This document shows, one piece after another, positions 17,990 through 26,289 of a stretch of 64,000 bases of DNA. This DNA comes from Halalkalicoccus tibetensis (lineage in GTDB: Archaea; Halobacteriota; Halobacteria; Halobacteriales; Halalkalicoccaceae). The stretch is from NCBI RefSeq assembly GCF_037996645.1, contig NZ_JBBMXV010000007.1:94973-158972 (forward strand), written 5' to 3'. The stretch's first letter is position 1; every line of letters starts with the position of its first letter. Under the pieces are notes generated by a model. The model saw only the letters and a list, made by a program, of their open reading frames with translations, did not search any database and was not told the origin of the DNA. Made by a program: the position numbers and the translations under genes.

Positions 17990-18550
17990 CCCCGGATTGC
18001 CGCTGTAAGATCTCAATAAGACCCGTCCCGTTTCTGGACCAGCACCCCTCGTTGCCGCTGTAAACAGATAGGTAGTGGTCGGATACTCCCACCCCGGATT
18101 GCCGCTGTAAAACTCTCTGATGTATCCGGTGGGAGGTCAGAACAGGAAGTATAGAGAGAAGCGTTTTCTATAGAATACATCTATCTGGCGACTATTAGCA
18201 ATACATTTATTAGGTAAGGTGTCGTTCGCTACCGTACTGCACTTTTGCCATACTGAGACGGCAATCGCTTTTGCCGTCGAAGAATCGAAAAGGAGGCTCA
18301 CCTCTCCCACTAGCTGAGGGCTGTATATGGGGTCTTACCATGTCAGTCCGTCTGTTGTCCTTCTGTTCTGGTGGCGGTCCCTTCCGAATCTTTACAGCGG
18401 CAATCCGGGGTGGGTGTGTCCAGGTGTTTACAGCGGCAACGAGGGGTCCTAACCAGTGGAATTGGTATCAACCCGTTCTATATCTCTCGTGAGTAGTGTT
18501 TTTACTGTACTCTCTAATTCGTGAACTCTCTTACAGCGGCATTGTGGTGG
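17990..18550. other. Replication origin 2: inverted and direct ORB-type repeats
   Basis: Six copies of a repeat with core TTTACAGCGGCAA-(TCC or CGA)-GGGG occur. Three are inverted on the left (17990-18008, 18044-18064, 18090-18111) and three direct on the right (18391-18412, 18427-18447, 18530-18550, the last degenerate). They enclose an AT-rich core (about 18165-18225, e.g. ATACATTTATTAGG) suited to unwinding. The order of the variants is mirrored: CCGGGG and CGAGGGG types occur on both sides. This is a classic archaeal origin layout. The second orc1/cdc6 gene follows at once. Confidence 0.88.
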
Positions 18551-18587
18551 GCAAAGGTTCATAACCCATCCCTGAGAGAAACCCCCT

Positions 18588-19784
18588 ATGAGCGAATCAA
18601 CGTCATTCTTCGGTAATCCCGATCCGATTTTCGCCGACAAAGAGCTTCTCCGCGTTAGCCACCTCCCCGAAGGTGATCGAATCATCGGACGGGACGACGA
18701 ACTCCGAAGCCTCGCCAAAGCGATCAAGGACGCACAGCGAGGCGGAACACCGAACAACGTTTTGATCTACGGAAAAACTGGAACCGGCAAGAGTCTTTGT
18801 TCGAAATACATCACGCGTGATCTTGCCGACGCTGCCGCCGAAAACGGCGTGAGAATCGGTATCGCGTACGTTGATTGTTTCCAAGAGTCGACCGAAACAC
18901 AGACAGTTCGAACTATCGCTGAATCGCTCAACGACCCGGAAGAAACGGACATAACTGTCCCCCACTCCGGAGTAAGCACGTCTGACTACTACCGGCGCCT
19001 GTGGGACATACTTGATGCCCGCCTGGACGTCGGCATTATCATTCTCGACGAAATCGACAAACTTGAGGACGACAACGTTCTGATGCAGCTCTCACGTGCA
19101 GCGGAAGCAGGCAAAGTCGATGACTCTACGCTCGGTATCATCGGGATTAGCAACAAGATTCGCTACAAAGACACACTGAACGAGCGCGTGAAATCGAGCC
19201 TTTCAGAGCGTGATTTCGTTTTCCCTCCATACGATGCATCCCAACTCCAGGCGATTCTTCAGTCACGTGCGGATGCGTTTCGCGAGAACGTCCTTGAGGG
19301 GGACGTAATCCCAAAGGTGGCCGCGCTCGCTGCTCGCGAACACGGTGACGCCCGCAAGGCAATCGATATTCTTCGGTATGCAGGTGAAATTGCTGACGAA
19401 CACGGTGATGATTCTGTCCGTATCAAGTACGTCGATGAAGCGCATGACCGTGAGGAACAGGCTCGACTCTCGGAACTGATTTCGAAACAGCCGACACATT
19501 CAAAATATCTGATGCTGGCTCTTGCTCTTCGAATGCAGGAATCTTCTGAGGACGAACCACCGATCCCTACGAAGCAGATTCACTCTGCCTATCAGATCGT
19601 CTGTGAGCGCGAAGGAACTGAACCGCTGAAGATGCGTCGAGTTCGTGACCTCCTCTCCGAACTCGCATTTCTCTCGCTCATCGAGCAGGAACGCAAAGGA
19701 CGCGGGAAAGGAAAGGGCGCTCATACCGTCAATGAACTCGTTGACGATCCCGAGATCGTCGTTGAAGCGTGTCAATCCGCTTGA
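18588..19784 (+). CDS. orc1: Orc1/Cdc6 replication initiator 2
   Basis: A 398-residue AAA+ initiator. Walker A is GKTGTGKS at residues 62-69, Walker B ILDEID at 152-157, sensor 1 GISNK, sensor 2 in EHGDARKAIDIL; a C-terminal winged helix follows from about residue 295 (SKYLMLALALRMQ onward). All core motifs are intact. It begins 37 nt after the last repeat of origin 2, which it probably recognises. Similarity to initiator 1 is limited to the AAA+ core, so the two belong to different Orc1/Cdc6 lineages. A C2H2-like miniprotein gene follows 33 nt downstream and may be co-transcribed. Confidence 0.95.
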   Translation: MSESTSFFGNPDPIFADKELLRVSHLPEGDRIIGRDDELRSLAKAIKDAQRGGTPNNVLIYGKTGTGKSLCSKYITRDLADAAAENGVRIGIAYVDCFQESTETQTVRTIAESLNDPEETDITVPHSGVSTSDYYRRLWDILDARLDVGIIILDEIDKLEDDNVLMQLSRAAEAGKVDDSTLGIIGISNKIRYKDTLNERVKSSLSERDFVFPPYDASQLQAILQSRADAFRENVLEGDVIPKVAALAAREHGDARKAIDILRYAGEIADEHGDDSVRIKYVDEAHDREEQARLSELISKQPTHSKYLMLALALRMQESSEDEPPIPTKQIHSAYQIVCEREGTEPLKMRRVRDLLSELAFLSLIEQERKGRGKGKGAHTVNELVDDPEIVVEACQSA

Positions 19785-19817
19785 AATGGATGGGCTTCAA
19801 CTATCAGCGGATTCCAT

Positions 19818-19967
19818 ATGACGGAGTGTGAACGGTGTGGGAAAGCATTCCTGACAGATCGGGCGGCGAACGGACACCAGGCGGTCTGTCCCATGAATTC
19901 GGATCGTGTCATTCCTGACGACTGGGCGCCCGAAGCGCACGGTCGCTGGGGGAACAATACGAAGTAG
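19818..19967 (+). CDS. 49-residue C2H2-like zinc-finger miniprotein, copy 2
   Basis: Closely similar to the miniprotein at 6861, with the same length and the finger CERCGKAFLTDRAANGHQAV, then DDWAPEAHGRWG. At DNA level long runs are identical between the copies. It starts 33 nt after orc1/cdc6-2 on the same strand and is convergent with the broken DUF6788 copy. Substitutions are mostly conservative, so it looks functional. Confidence 0.75.
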   Translation: MTECERCGKAFLTDRAANGHQAVCPMNSDRVIPDDWAPEAHGRWGNNTK

Positions 19968-19987
19968 ATTCCGTAGGCAATGTCAAC

Positions 19988-20356
19988 TCACCAATTGGTG
20001 ATAGCCGAGTCAGTCCGTATCACTGCCGGATGCTTTGCCGAGATCCTCTCGCCGCACGGTGTCTCCGTCGCGATAGGCCCGATATTTGTAGGGCCATGTT
20101 TCTCGCCGCTCATACACGAGCAGCTCTCATCACCGCACGTTCGATATTCGAGATACACAGCACCATCTGATTCGTTCTCAAGCACCTAGGCATCCCCGGG
20201 GAGCTCGTCTTCGGTGACTGGCTCACTTTGACGCTGTTCACGAGTGGTAAGCAACTCGTCCACGTACTCTTGGACCTTCCGCAGGGTTTCGTCGTCCTGT
20301 TTGGGAAGCCCGTCGGCAAGGTAGTTCGGAAGCGATGACGGTGCAGTCGGGGACAT
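19988..20356 (-). pseudogene. DUF6788 family gene, copy 2, with stop and frameshift
   Basis: The start (MSPTAPSSLPNYLADGLPKQ) matches the intact copy at 7039-7389. The codon that is CAG (Gln) in the intact copy is TAG here, at about 20186-20188, after ELPGDA. The frame then continues as LENESDGAVYLEYRTCGDES, but after MSGEKHG the reading frame shifts and the HGPYKYRAYRDGD segment is lost. The gene is therefore inactive, while its upstream inverted repeat is fully preserved. Confidence 0.85.
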
Positions 20357-20362
20357 TCTACC

Positions 20363-20404
20363 TTGTGCAACAATGAGCGCCCTTTTATTAATATTGTTGC
20401 ACAA
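20363..20404. promoter_or_regulatory. Inverted repeat TTGTGCAACAA-N20-TTGTTGCACAA upstream of DUF6788 copy 2
   Basis: Perfect 11-bp arms, total 42 bp. The spacer holds TTTTATTAATA, which on the minus strand supplies a TATA box about 25-35 nt before the ATG at 20356, so the arms flank the promoter core. The divergent SMC-related gene starts 187 nt to the right and might also be affected. Confidence 0.75.
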
Positions 20405-20590
20405 GGAGTCCAGAGTAGTCGCTATCCCCTGGAGGGGAACGAAACGTACATCCGAAGTGTCACCAAGCGAGGGCGAGCAAAGCGGCGTACGTAGATGGTG
20501 TCTCCTATTCAAAACGGAGTTCAGTTGAATTCGCTGGAAAACGGGCATCTGAACCCTTATTGAAGACTAGCCCAAAAGAAGGACTATACG

Positions 20591-22507
20591 ATGCCTTCGC
20601 TTCAAAATATGACCGCTGACGTCGAGGTCGAGAATATCGGTGGTATCGACACTGCTTCAGTCGAGTTCACTCCTGGTGTCACGATCCTCGCGGGACGAAA
20701 CGCAACTAACCGAACGTCGTTTCTGCGATCGCTGATGGCGGCCCTCGGTAGCGACCGGGCATCGCTCAAAGGGGACGCCGACCACGGCACGGTTTCGCTT
20801 GCGCTCGATGAGGAGACCTATACTCGCGAGCTGACGCGTACGAGCGGTGGCGTTACGTTCGCCGGCGATCCCTACCTCGACGATCCACAACTGGCCGATC
20901 TGTTTGCCTTCCTGCTTGAGTCCAATCCGGCCCGCCGCGCCGTCGTCCACAACGACGATCTCCGCGAGCTCATTCTCCGGCCAGTCGACATTGATGCGAT
21001 CGAAGCCCGAATCAGCCAATTCCAGGCCGAAAAGCGCAGCATCGATAACCAACTCTCGGAACTGTCCGAAGCCGAGCGTGAACACGGTTCGCTGGAAGAA
21101 GAGCACGTACGCGTCACAACGCAGCTCGAGGACGCCGAAACGGATCTCGAAGACGCACGTGAAACGCTACGGACTGCCCAGCAATCCGATTCGGAGAGTA
21201 CGGATTCGGATCAACTCGATGAACTGCAGGAAACACAGTCCCAGCTCGAGGACGTCACCTATAACCTCGAAACTGAACGGGAAAGCGTCTCTTCGCTCGA
21301 GGACGAACACACCGATCTCGAAACGGAGCTTGAGGAGCTCCCGACGATTGATGAGGACGAGCTCGACGATCTGGCCAGTGAGATCGAACGGATTCGGGGT
21401 CGGAAACGCGAACTCGATGAGATCATCTCCCAGCTCCAAACAGTCATCCAGTTCAACGAACAGATCACAGACGACGGAGTCACTGATCTTCTCGGCAACG
21501 AAGAGGCAACCCAGCCGGAAGCGGATGGTGGGTCAGTAACTGATCAGTTGGTCGCAGACCAATCGGACGAGGTCACCTGCTGGACCTGCGGCTCAGAGGT
21601 CGACACCGATCAGATCGAGTTGACGGTTTCGCGTCTTCAGGATTTGCGCCAAGAGAAAGTCGAACGGCGCAACGAACTCAACCGAGAGCTTGAGGAGCTC
21701 AAAGCTCAGCGCAAAGACCACGCCACAACGAGAGACAAGCGTGCCGAACTCGAACGGACACTCGAGACGACCGAATCGGAACTCGCCGATCGAACCGATC
21801 GGATCGACGAGCTCGAATCACAACGAGAGGAGCTGATCGAGGAGATCGGTGATTTAGAATCAGCCGTCGAAGCCGACGAGAACGACGAGGAGCTCCTGGC
21901 AGCCCAAAAGGAAGTTACCCAACTCGAGCTCAAGCGGGATCGACTCGAACGCCAGCGCGATGCACTTGAGGATGATATCGCCGAGCTTGAATCCCAACTC
22001 GAGAAGCGCGGGCAGCTCGAGGCTCGCCGCGAGGAGATCAACGCGGAACTCGAGGAGCTTCGAACGCGCATCGAGCGTGTCGAGCGCGAGGCGATCGAGG
22101 CGTTCAACGAGCATATGGAGACCGTCGTTGAACTCCTCGATTACGGGAATCTCGCGCGAATTTGGCTCGAATACCGTCATCCAGAAGGAACTGATGATGC
22201 GAGCTTCGAGTTGCACGTGACACGCCAAACGGATGATGGGACGACCTACGAGGACTCCGTCACGCATCTAAGCGAGAGCGAGCGTGAGGTGACTGGACTG
22301 GTGCTCGCACTGGCGGGCTATCTCGTCCACGACGTCCACGAGGAGATGCCGTTCATCCTGCTGGATTCTTTGGAGGCGATCGACTCTGAGCGTATTGCAC
22401 AGTTAGTCGAGTATCTCGAAGAGTACGCCTCCTATATCGTGGTTGCACTACTGCCTGAGGACGCGAATGCGCTCGATGACGACTACCAACGGGTTGCAGA
22501 GATCTGA
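20591..22507 (+). CDS. Archaea-specific SMC-related ATPase (ASRP)
   Basis: A 638-residue Rad50/SMC-like protein. The N-terminal ATPase half has TILAGRNATNRTSFLRSLMA (residues 31-50), where the P-loop reads GRNATNRTS: the usual GxxGxGKS has lost its second Gly and its Lys is replaced by Arg. Long coiled coils (about 140-290 and 345-500) flank a zinc-hook CWTCG (C330, C333). The C-terminal half has HLSESEREVTGLVLALAGYL, the ABC signature region, and FILLDSLEAID, the Walker B and D-loop. The variant P-loop is typical of this haloarchaeal family as I recall it. A role in chromosome or plasmid structure is likely but unproven. Confidence 0.85.
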   Translation: MPSLQNMTADVEVENIGGIDTASVEFTPGVTILAGRNATNRTSFLRSLMAALGSDRASLKGDADHGTVSLALDEETYTRELTRTSGGVTFAGDPYLDDPQLADLFAFLLESNPARRAVVHNDDLRELILRPVDIDAIEARISQFQAEKRSIDNQLSELSEAEREHGSLEEEHVRVTTQLEDAETDLEDARETLRTAQQSDSESTDSDQLDELQETQSQLEDVTYNLETERESVSSLEDEHTDLETELEELPTIDEDELDDLASEIERIRGRKRELDEIISQLQTVIQFNEQITDDGVTDLLGNEEATQPEADGGSVTDQLVADQSDEVTCWTCGSEVDTDQIELTVSRLQDLRQEKVERRNELNRELEELKAQRKDHATTRDKRAELERTLETTESELADRTDRIDELESQREELIEEIGDLESAVEADENDEELLAAQKEVTQLELKRDRLERQRDALEDDIAELESQLEKRGQLEARREEINAELEELRTRIERVEREAIEAFNEHMETVVELLDYGNLARIWLEYRHPEGTDDASFELHVTRQTDDGTTYEDSVTHLSESEREVTGLVLALAGYLVHDVHEEMPFILLDSLEAIDSERIAQLVEYLEEYASYIVVALLPEDANALDDDYQRVAEI

Positions 22508-22760
22508 CCCATTGGCCTTCGTAGAGCTCCTCAAAGAGGTTCTGTGGAGCTCTCCCGACCTTCCGATCTTGACGGATGCTTTCAGTGAAATGCTAGCCGT
22601 ACCTCTACCGAATGCGTATCTATAGCCGTTATCAGTATATGCCCGACCACTTAACAAGCTACCATGTCTATCAGCCCCTCTGAGGCTGGCTGCTTTCTTT
22701 TTCAGTGAAGGTGTGGTGACTTATTGGCGTGTTGTAATTTGGGCACCTCCATTACAGAGG

Positions 22761-23125
22761 AAACGAATGGAATGAGTGAAACGATAGTAACGACTTAGCT
22801 CTGGCTGACCTTGGAACTCCATCTATACTCTGTAGCCCAACTAGCAAAACGAAGGAAACGAACTCGATGAAGGTAATGAACTACACGAAGAGAGCCTATC
22901 ACTACTCCCTATACCCACTCCGCTTCGTATAGATAAACGAATGGAACGAACACAACGAATAGAATGAATGGGGTGAATAAAACGATGTAGTTCACATCGA
23001 TGAGGGTAACGAGCAGTAATTTTAAGTCCTCGGTCGCTCTCTGTGCCGACGAAATACTTCACTGAACGAACCGAACGAAGTGATAGAAACGAAAGAAACG
23101 AATGCATTTACCAAAACGAACTAAA
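22761..23125. repeat. AACGAA short-repeat region upstream of parA (candidate centromere)
   Basis: In the 625-nt gap before parA, the hexamer AACGAA and close variants (AATGAA, AACGAT) recur in clusters at about 22761-22795, 22846-22885, 22935-22985 and 23046-23120, often 8-10 bp apart. No gene is visible. Clustered short direct repeats beside a parA operon are the usual form of a plasmid partition site. Similar repeats continue inside the downstream partner gene at about 24085-24135. Confidence 0.6.
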
Positions 23126-23133
23126 CAACTTCA

Positions 23134-23970
23134 ATGAGCAAAGCGAACGATACAGCCGAGAGGGGTGTTGCACGAGTTACCGTAGCGAATCAGAAAGGTG
23201 GTGCGGGAAAAACCACTGACGTGATCCACACCGGTGGCGCGCTTTCCGCACGTGGTCACGATGTTCTCCTCGTCGATATCGATTACCATGGCGGACTCAC
23301 GTGTTCGCTTGGGTACAGTGATCTATACTACGATACCGATCGAACTACTCTCTTCGATGTTTTGGACTTCGACCAGATGGATCTCGTTAACGACATTCTC
23401 GTCGAACACGAAGAGTTCGATATCCTGCCTGCCAGCGAGAAGCTCGCGAACAACAAGAACATCCAGACGTTACTCGAGGCACCGAAGAGCCGAGAACGGC
23501 TAGGAATGGTACTCGACGAACTCGATACGGATTACGACTATATTATCGTCGATACACCTCCGTCTCTCAACGTCCTCACCGACAATGCACTCGTTGCTAC
23601 CGGAAACGTGGTCATTCCAGTCATCCCCGAGAAACTCAACGCTAACAGCCTCCAGATCTTTGCAAAACAGCTGGGATCGCTTGAACCAGCCTACGGCGAT
23701 ATCAACCGCCTCGCTATTATCTGTAATCGCGTCGAACAGAACGGAGAGCACCGAGATACGATTCAGGAGATCCAGTCAGCGTATTCACTCCCCGTCTTCG
23801 AGATACCGAAACGGACGGATCTCTCCCAATCTATCGGCGACGGGGTCTCCGTTTTCGGGTTCAGCAAAGACAATAAGCGTGTTCAGGATGCCCGGCAGCT
23901 CTTCAACGATATCGCTGATCTCTTCGATGAAACCTTCGAGAAGACTGCTCCCGTGGAGGTAGAAGCATGA
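23134..23970 (+). CDS. parA: ParA-family partition ATPase
   Basis: A 278-residue deviant-Walker ATPase. Walker A is KGGAGKTT at residues 21-28, with the signature Lys near the start. The A' motif reads VDIDYHGG where DxDPQG is usual, and Walker B is YIIVDTPPS. The family binds non-specific DNA as an ATP dimer and moves plasmids with a centromere-binding partner. The next gene overlaps by 4 nt (ATGA), so the two are co-translated. The protein lacks an N-terminal HTH, which fits small ParA (type Ib) or Soj-like proteins. It supports plasmid-type maintenance of this region. Confidence 0.92.
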   Translation: MSKANDTAERGVARVTVANQKGGAGKTTDVIHTGGALSARGHDVLLVDIDYHGGLTCSLGYSDLYYDTDRTTLFDVLDFDQMDLVNDILVEHEEFDILPASEKLANNKNIQTLLEAPKSRERLGMVLDELDTDYDYIIVDTPPSLNVLTDNALVATGNVVIPVIPEKLNANSLQIFAKQLGSLEPAYGDINRLAIICNRVEQNGEHRDTIQEIQSAYSLPVFEIPKRTDLSQSIGDGVSVFGFSKDNKRVQDARQLFNDIADLFDETFEKTAPVEVEA

Positions 23971-24365
23971 GCGATGGCTGGGGTGATGCCTCCGGAATTG
24001 AAGGCAACTACGGGGACGACCAGACCGAAGAGGAGGATTTTTCTACAGAAGAAACGGGTTCACCGAGCGAAACTCAAGAGGCGAACGAAACTACCGAAAC
24101 GAACGAAACGAAAACAACGAAGGAAACGAGGACGAATATCAAAGAGGAGTGGAACGGGCGAACGATCTACATTCCCGACGAGGTTCTTGACGATATGGAG
24201 GATACGTATCTCGAGTCCCAGCTGAAACTTCGAAAGATCGACCATAACGACTTCAAGAAAAATCGGCATTTCTACCCCCTCCTCGTACAGTTCGGCCTCG
24301 AGGCACTCTCCGATGCCGATGCAGAGGATATCCGTGCTCGTCTTTCAGAAATCGGTGATGCATAA
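23967..24365 (+). CDS. Small ParA partner, probable centromere-binding protein
   Basis: A 132-residue protein without a recognised domain name. The first ~60 residues are acidic and then Thr/Glu/Asn-rich (EANETTETNETKTTKETRTN). The rest (NGRTIYIPDEVLDDMEDTYLE, then DFKKNRHFYPLLVQFGLEAL) is folded and helical, and IYIPDEVLDDM resembles the first strand and helix of a ribbon-helix-helix fold. It overlaps parA by 4 nt. In type I partition operons the gene after parA encodes the centromere binder. The DNA for the TETNETK segment is itself made of AACGAA repeats like those upstream of parA. Confidence 0.65.
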   Translation: MSDGWGDASGIEGNYGDDQTEEEDFSTEETGSPSETQEANETTETNETKTTKETRTNIKEEWNGRTIYIPDEVLDDMEDTYLESQLKLRKIDHNDFKKNRHFYPLLVQFGLEALSDADAEDIRARLSEIGDA

Positions 24366-24833
24366 CGCTTGCTCTAATAGCAAAGCGATAGTTCGCTAGT
24401 GGATTTTCCGTGTTCTCGCGGGTAGTCAGCGTGTAGTTCCTCGTCGTAGCAGTGCACCGTGTCACCCAATTCGTCCTCAGCCATGTCCTGACTAACCGCT
24501 GGTGTCGTTTCGCCCGGTTCATCACGCCCCTCCGGATCACGGGTTCCAGAGCGCTCACGCGTCTGTGATTCGATCTCTAACTACCTTCTCGCTCTCCTCC
24601 GAGCTTATTGTGTCAAACGCTATCGCTGCACACGCCGGTGGATACTATGGCTACTTTTTCTATAGCACTGTTCACAGCCCTCCCCGATCGTTATCGCTTC
24701 TTATTTTATACTAATTTATGACAAACAAATATACCTGAGATTCCGAACGAGTCTCTTGTTCGGTCCATTCACATTAGTAGCCGCAGACTCAAGACCATAG
24801 CCGCTGTAGGGGTTATAGCGACCAACATCTACT
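24366..24833. other. Intergenic region between the partition locus and the mrfB-like gene
   Basis: About 470 nt. Short frames show no recognisable protein. The right end (24700-24730, TTATTTTATACTAATTTATG) is AT-rich but lies about 110 nt from the next start. No repeat or RNA gene was recognised. Confidence 0.4.
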
Positions 24834-26282
24834 ATGGTATCTTCGGTTGCAGCCGCCCGGATCGCATGCACATCACCGCTCTTCGTCGAGCAGGCAACGG
24901 CAACCGAGCTCGACGACTGGCTCACATACACTGATCCACATCTCGTCTTGCTTTCAGGTACGTCCTCAGCGCCCCGTGCTGCGAGCGTTCTCCGGCGCTG
25001 CACCGAGGCGGACACCATGATCTTCCAGCCAGCAGGGCGAACGCCCACGACCGGTCCACAGCTCCTCAACGACGTTCAGCTCGTTCTCGCGCCGACAGTA
25101 GAGGCGCTCGAACGACTGCCGGAATACGAACAGGAGGTCTTTGATACGGAGGAACCGATCTACGTCCTCAGTAACTTACTCGAGTTGAACATCGATACGA
25201 CGACGCTCTCGACAACACTCGTTGGCCACAACGGGTACAGCAAGCCCTTCACTCACGAGCAGCTGCATGGTGACTATCGGCATATCTCAACCCAGCTCCC
25301 GGCCAACTATCGACGCGAATGGAATGACCTAACGATCATCGGCAGTGGTGGCGACGCTGGCCACGCAGGAACGCCATTAACCACGCTTCACTGTCGCACT
25401 GATGGACGCGTTCTCACAGAGCAGCTACAGCCCACTCGACTCGGATTACAGGCACTCGATGGCGTTGGTAGCACACGCGCCCGACACCTTCGAGAGGCGG
25501 GGTTCACAGAGCGTGCTGAAGTCGCTAATGCCGAACCCAGTACGCTCACTGATGTCCAGGGTCTTGGCCGGGCTACCGCAGAACGGATCCAGAAGAGTGC
25601 ACAAGCTATCGCTCGCGGTGAAATCGTTCGTGAGTCCGAAGAGACGTTACCCCATGGTGAGCCAGTCTATATCGATATCGAGACCGATGGTCTGAGTCCG
25701 ACGATCACGTGGCTGATCGGTATGCTTGACGGATCAGCACAGGACGGGGAGTATCTCTCATTCATTCAGACGGATCCTGACGCACCGGGACAGGCGATTG
25801 AGGACTTCATGCTCTGGTATCTAGCAAACGCGAGCCATCGACCGCTTGTCGCGTACAACGGCTGGACGTTCGATTTCCAGGTCATTCATGACCACATCAT
25901 CGAGTACTGCCCGCAGTACGAAGACGACTGGCAGCGTACCTATCGGTTCGATCCATATCAGTGGACCGTTGAGGACGGCAACGCGATTTTCCCCGGTCGA
26001 ACGAACAAGCTCGAGGACGTTGCAGCCGCTCTCGGCTATGAACGTACTGAGACCGGATTGACCGGCGCTGCAGTCGCCCGCGCGTATCAACAGTGGATGA
26101 GAGACCGGTCACCAGCGGCGGAACCTGATTGGGGGCAGTTCAAAGCCTACTGCGAAGACGACGTGAGAGCACTCGCTACCATTTACGAAGCACTCGAAGC
26201 AAGTAGCCGGATCGTCTCAACTGGATCGCACTCACGCGATATCGACGAATCGACGACCCAAGGAACACTCTCGGATTGGTGA
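24834..26282 (+). CDS. MrfB/YprB-like 3'-5' exonuclease (RNase H-like)
   Basis: A 482-residue protein. The N-terminal ~200 residues are of unknown fold. A helix-hairpin-helix follows near residues 205-265 (LDGVGSTRARHLREAGF). The C-terminal exonuclease domain is DnaQ/YprB-like, with acidic residues D281 and E283 in YIDIETDGLSP, D347 in YNGWTFDF, and D442/D443 in AYCEDDVRAL. In Bacillus subtilis MrfB works with the helicase MrfA in mitomycin-lesion repair. Here the helicase gene follows after 7 nt, giving the same pairing. The function is inferred from that pairing; the N-terminal part is not found in bacterial YprB as I know it. Confidence 0.82.
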   Translation: MVSSVAAARIACTSPLFVEQATATELDDWLTYTDPHLVLLSGTSSAPRAASVLRRCTEADTMIFQPAGRTPTTGPQLLNDVQLVLAPTVEALERLPEYEQEVFDTEEPIYVLSNLLELNIDTTTLSTTLVGHNGYSKPFTHEQLHGDYRHISTQLPANYRREWNDLTIIGSGGDAGHAGTPLTTLHCRTDGRVLTEQLQPTRLGLQALDGVGSTRARHLREAGFTERAEVANAEPSTLTDVQGLGRATAERIQKSAQAIARGEIVRESEETLPHGEPVYIDIETDGLSPTITWLIGMLDGSAQDGEYLSFIQTDPDAPGQAIEDFMLWYLANASHRPLVAYNGWTFDFQVIHDHIIEYCPQYEDDWQRTYRFDPYQWTVEDGNAIFPGRTNKLEDVAAALGYERTETGLTGAAVARAYQQWMRDRSPAAEPDWGQFKAYCEDDVRALATIYEALEASSRIVSTGSHSRDIDESTTQGTLSDW

Positions 26283-26289
26283 TACAGAG

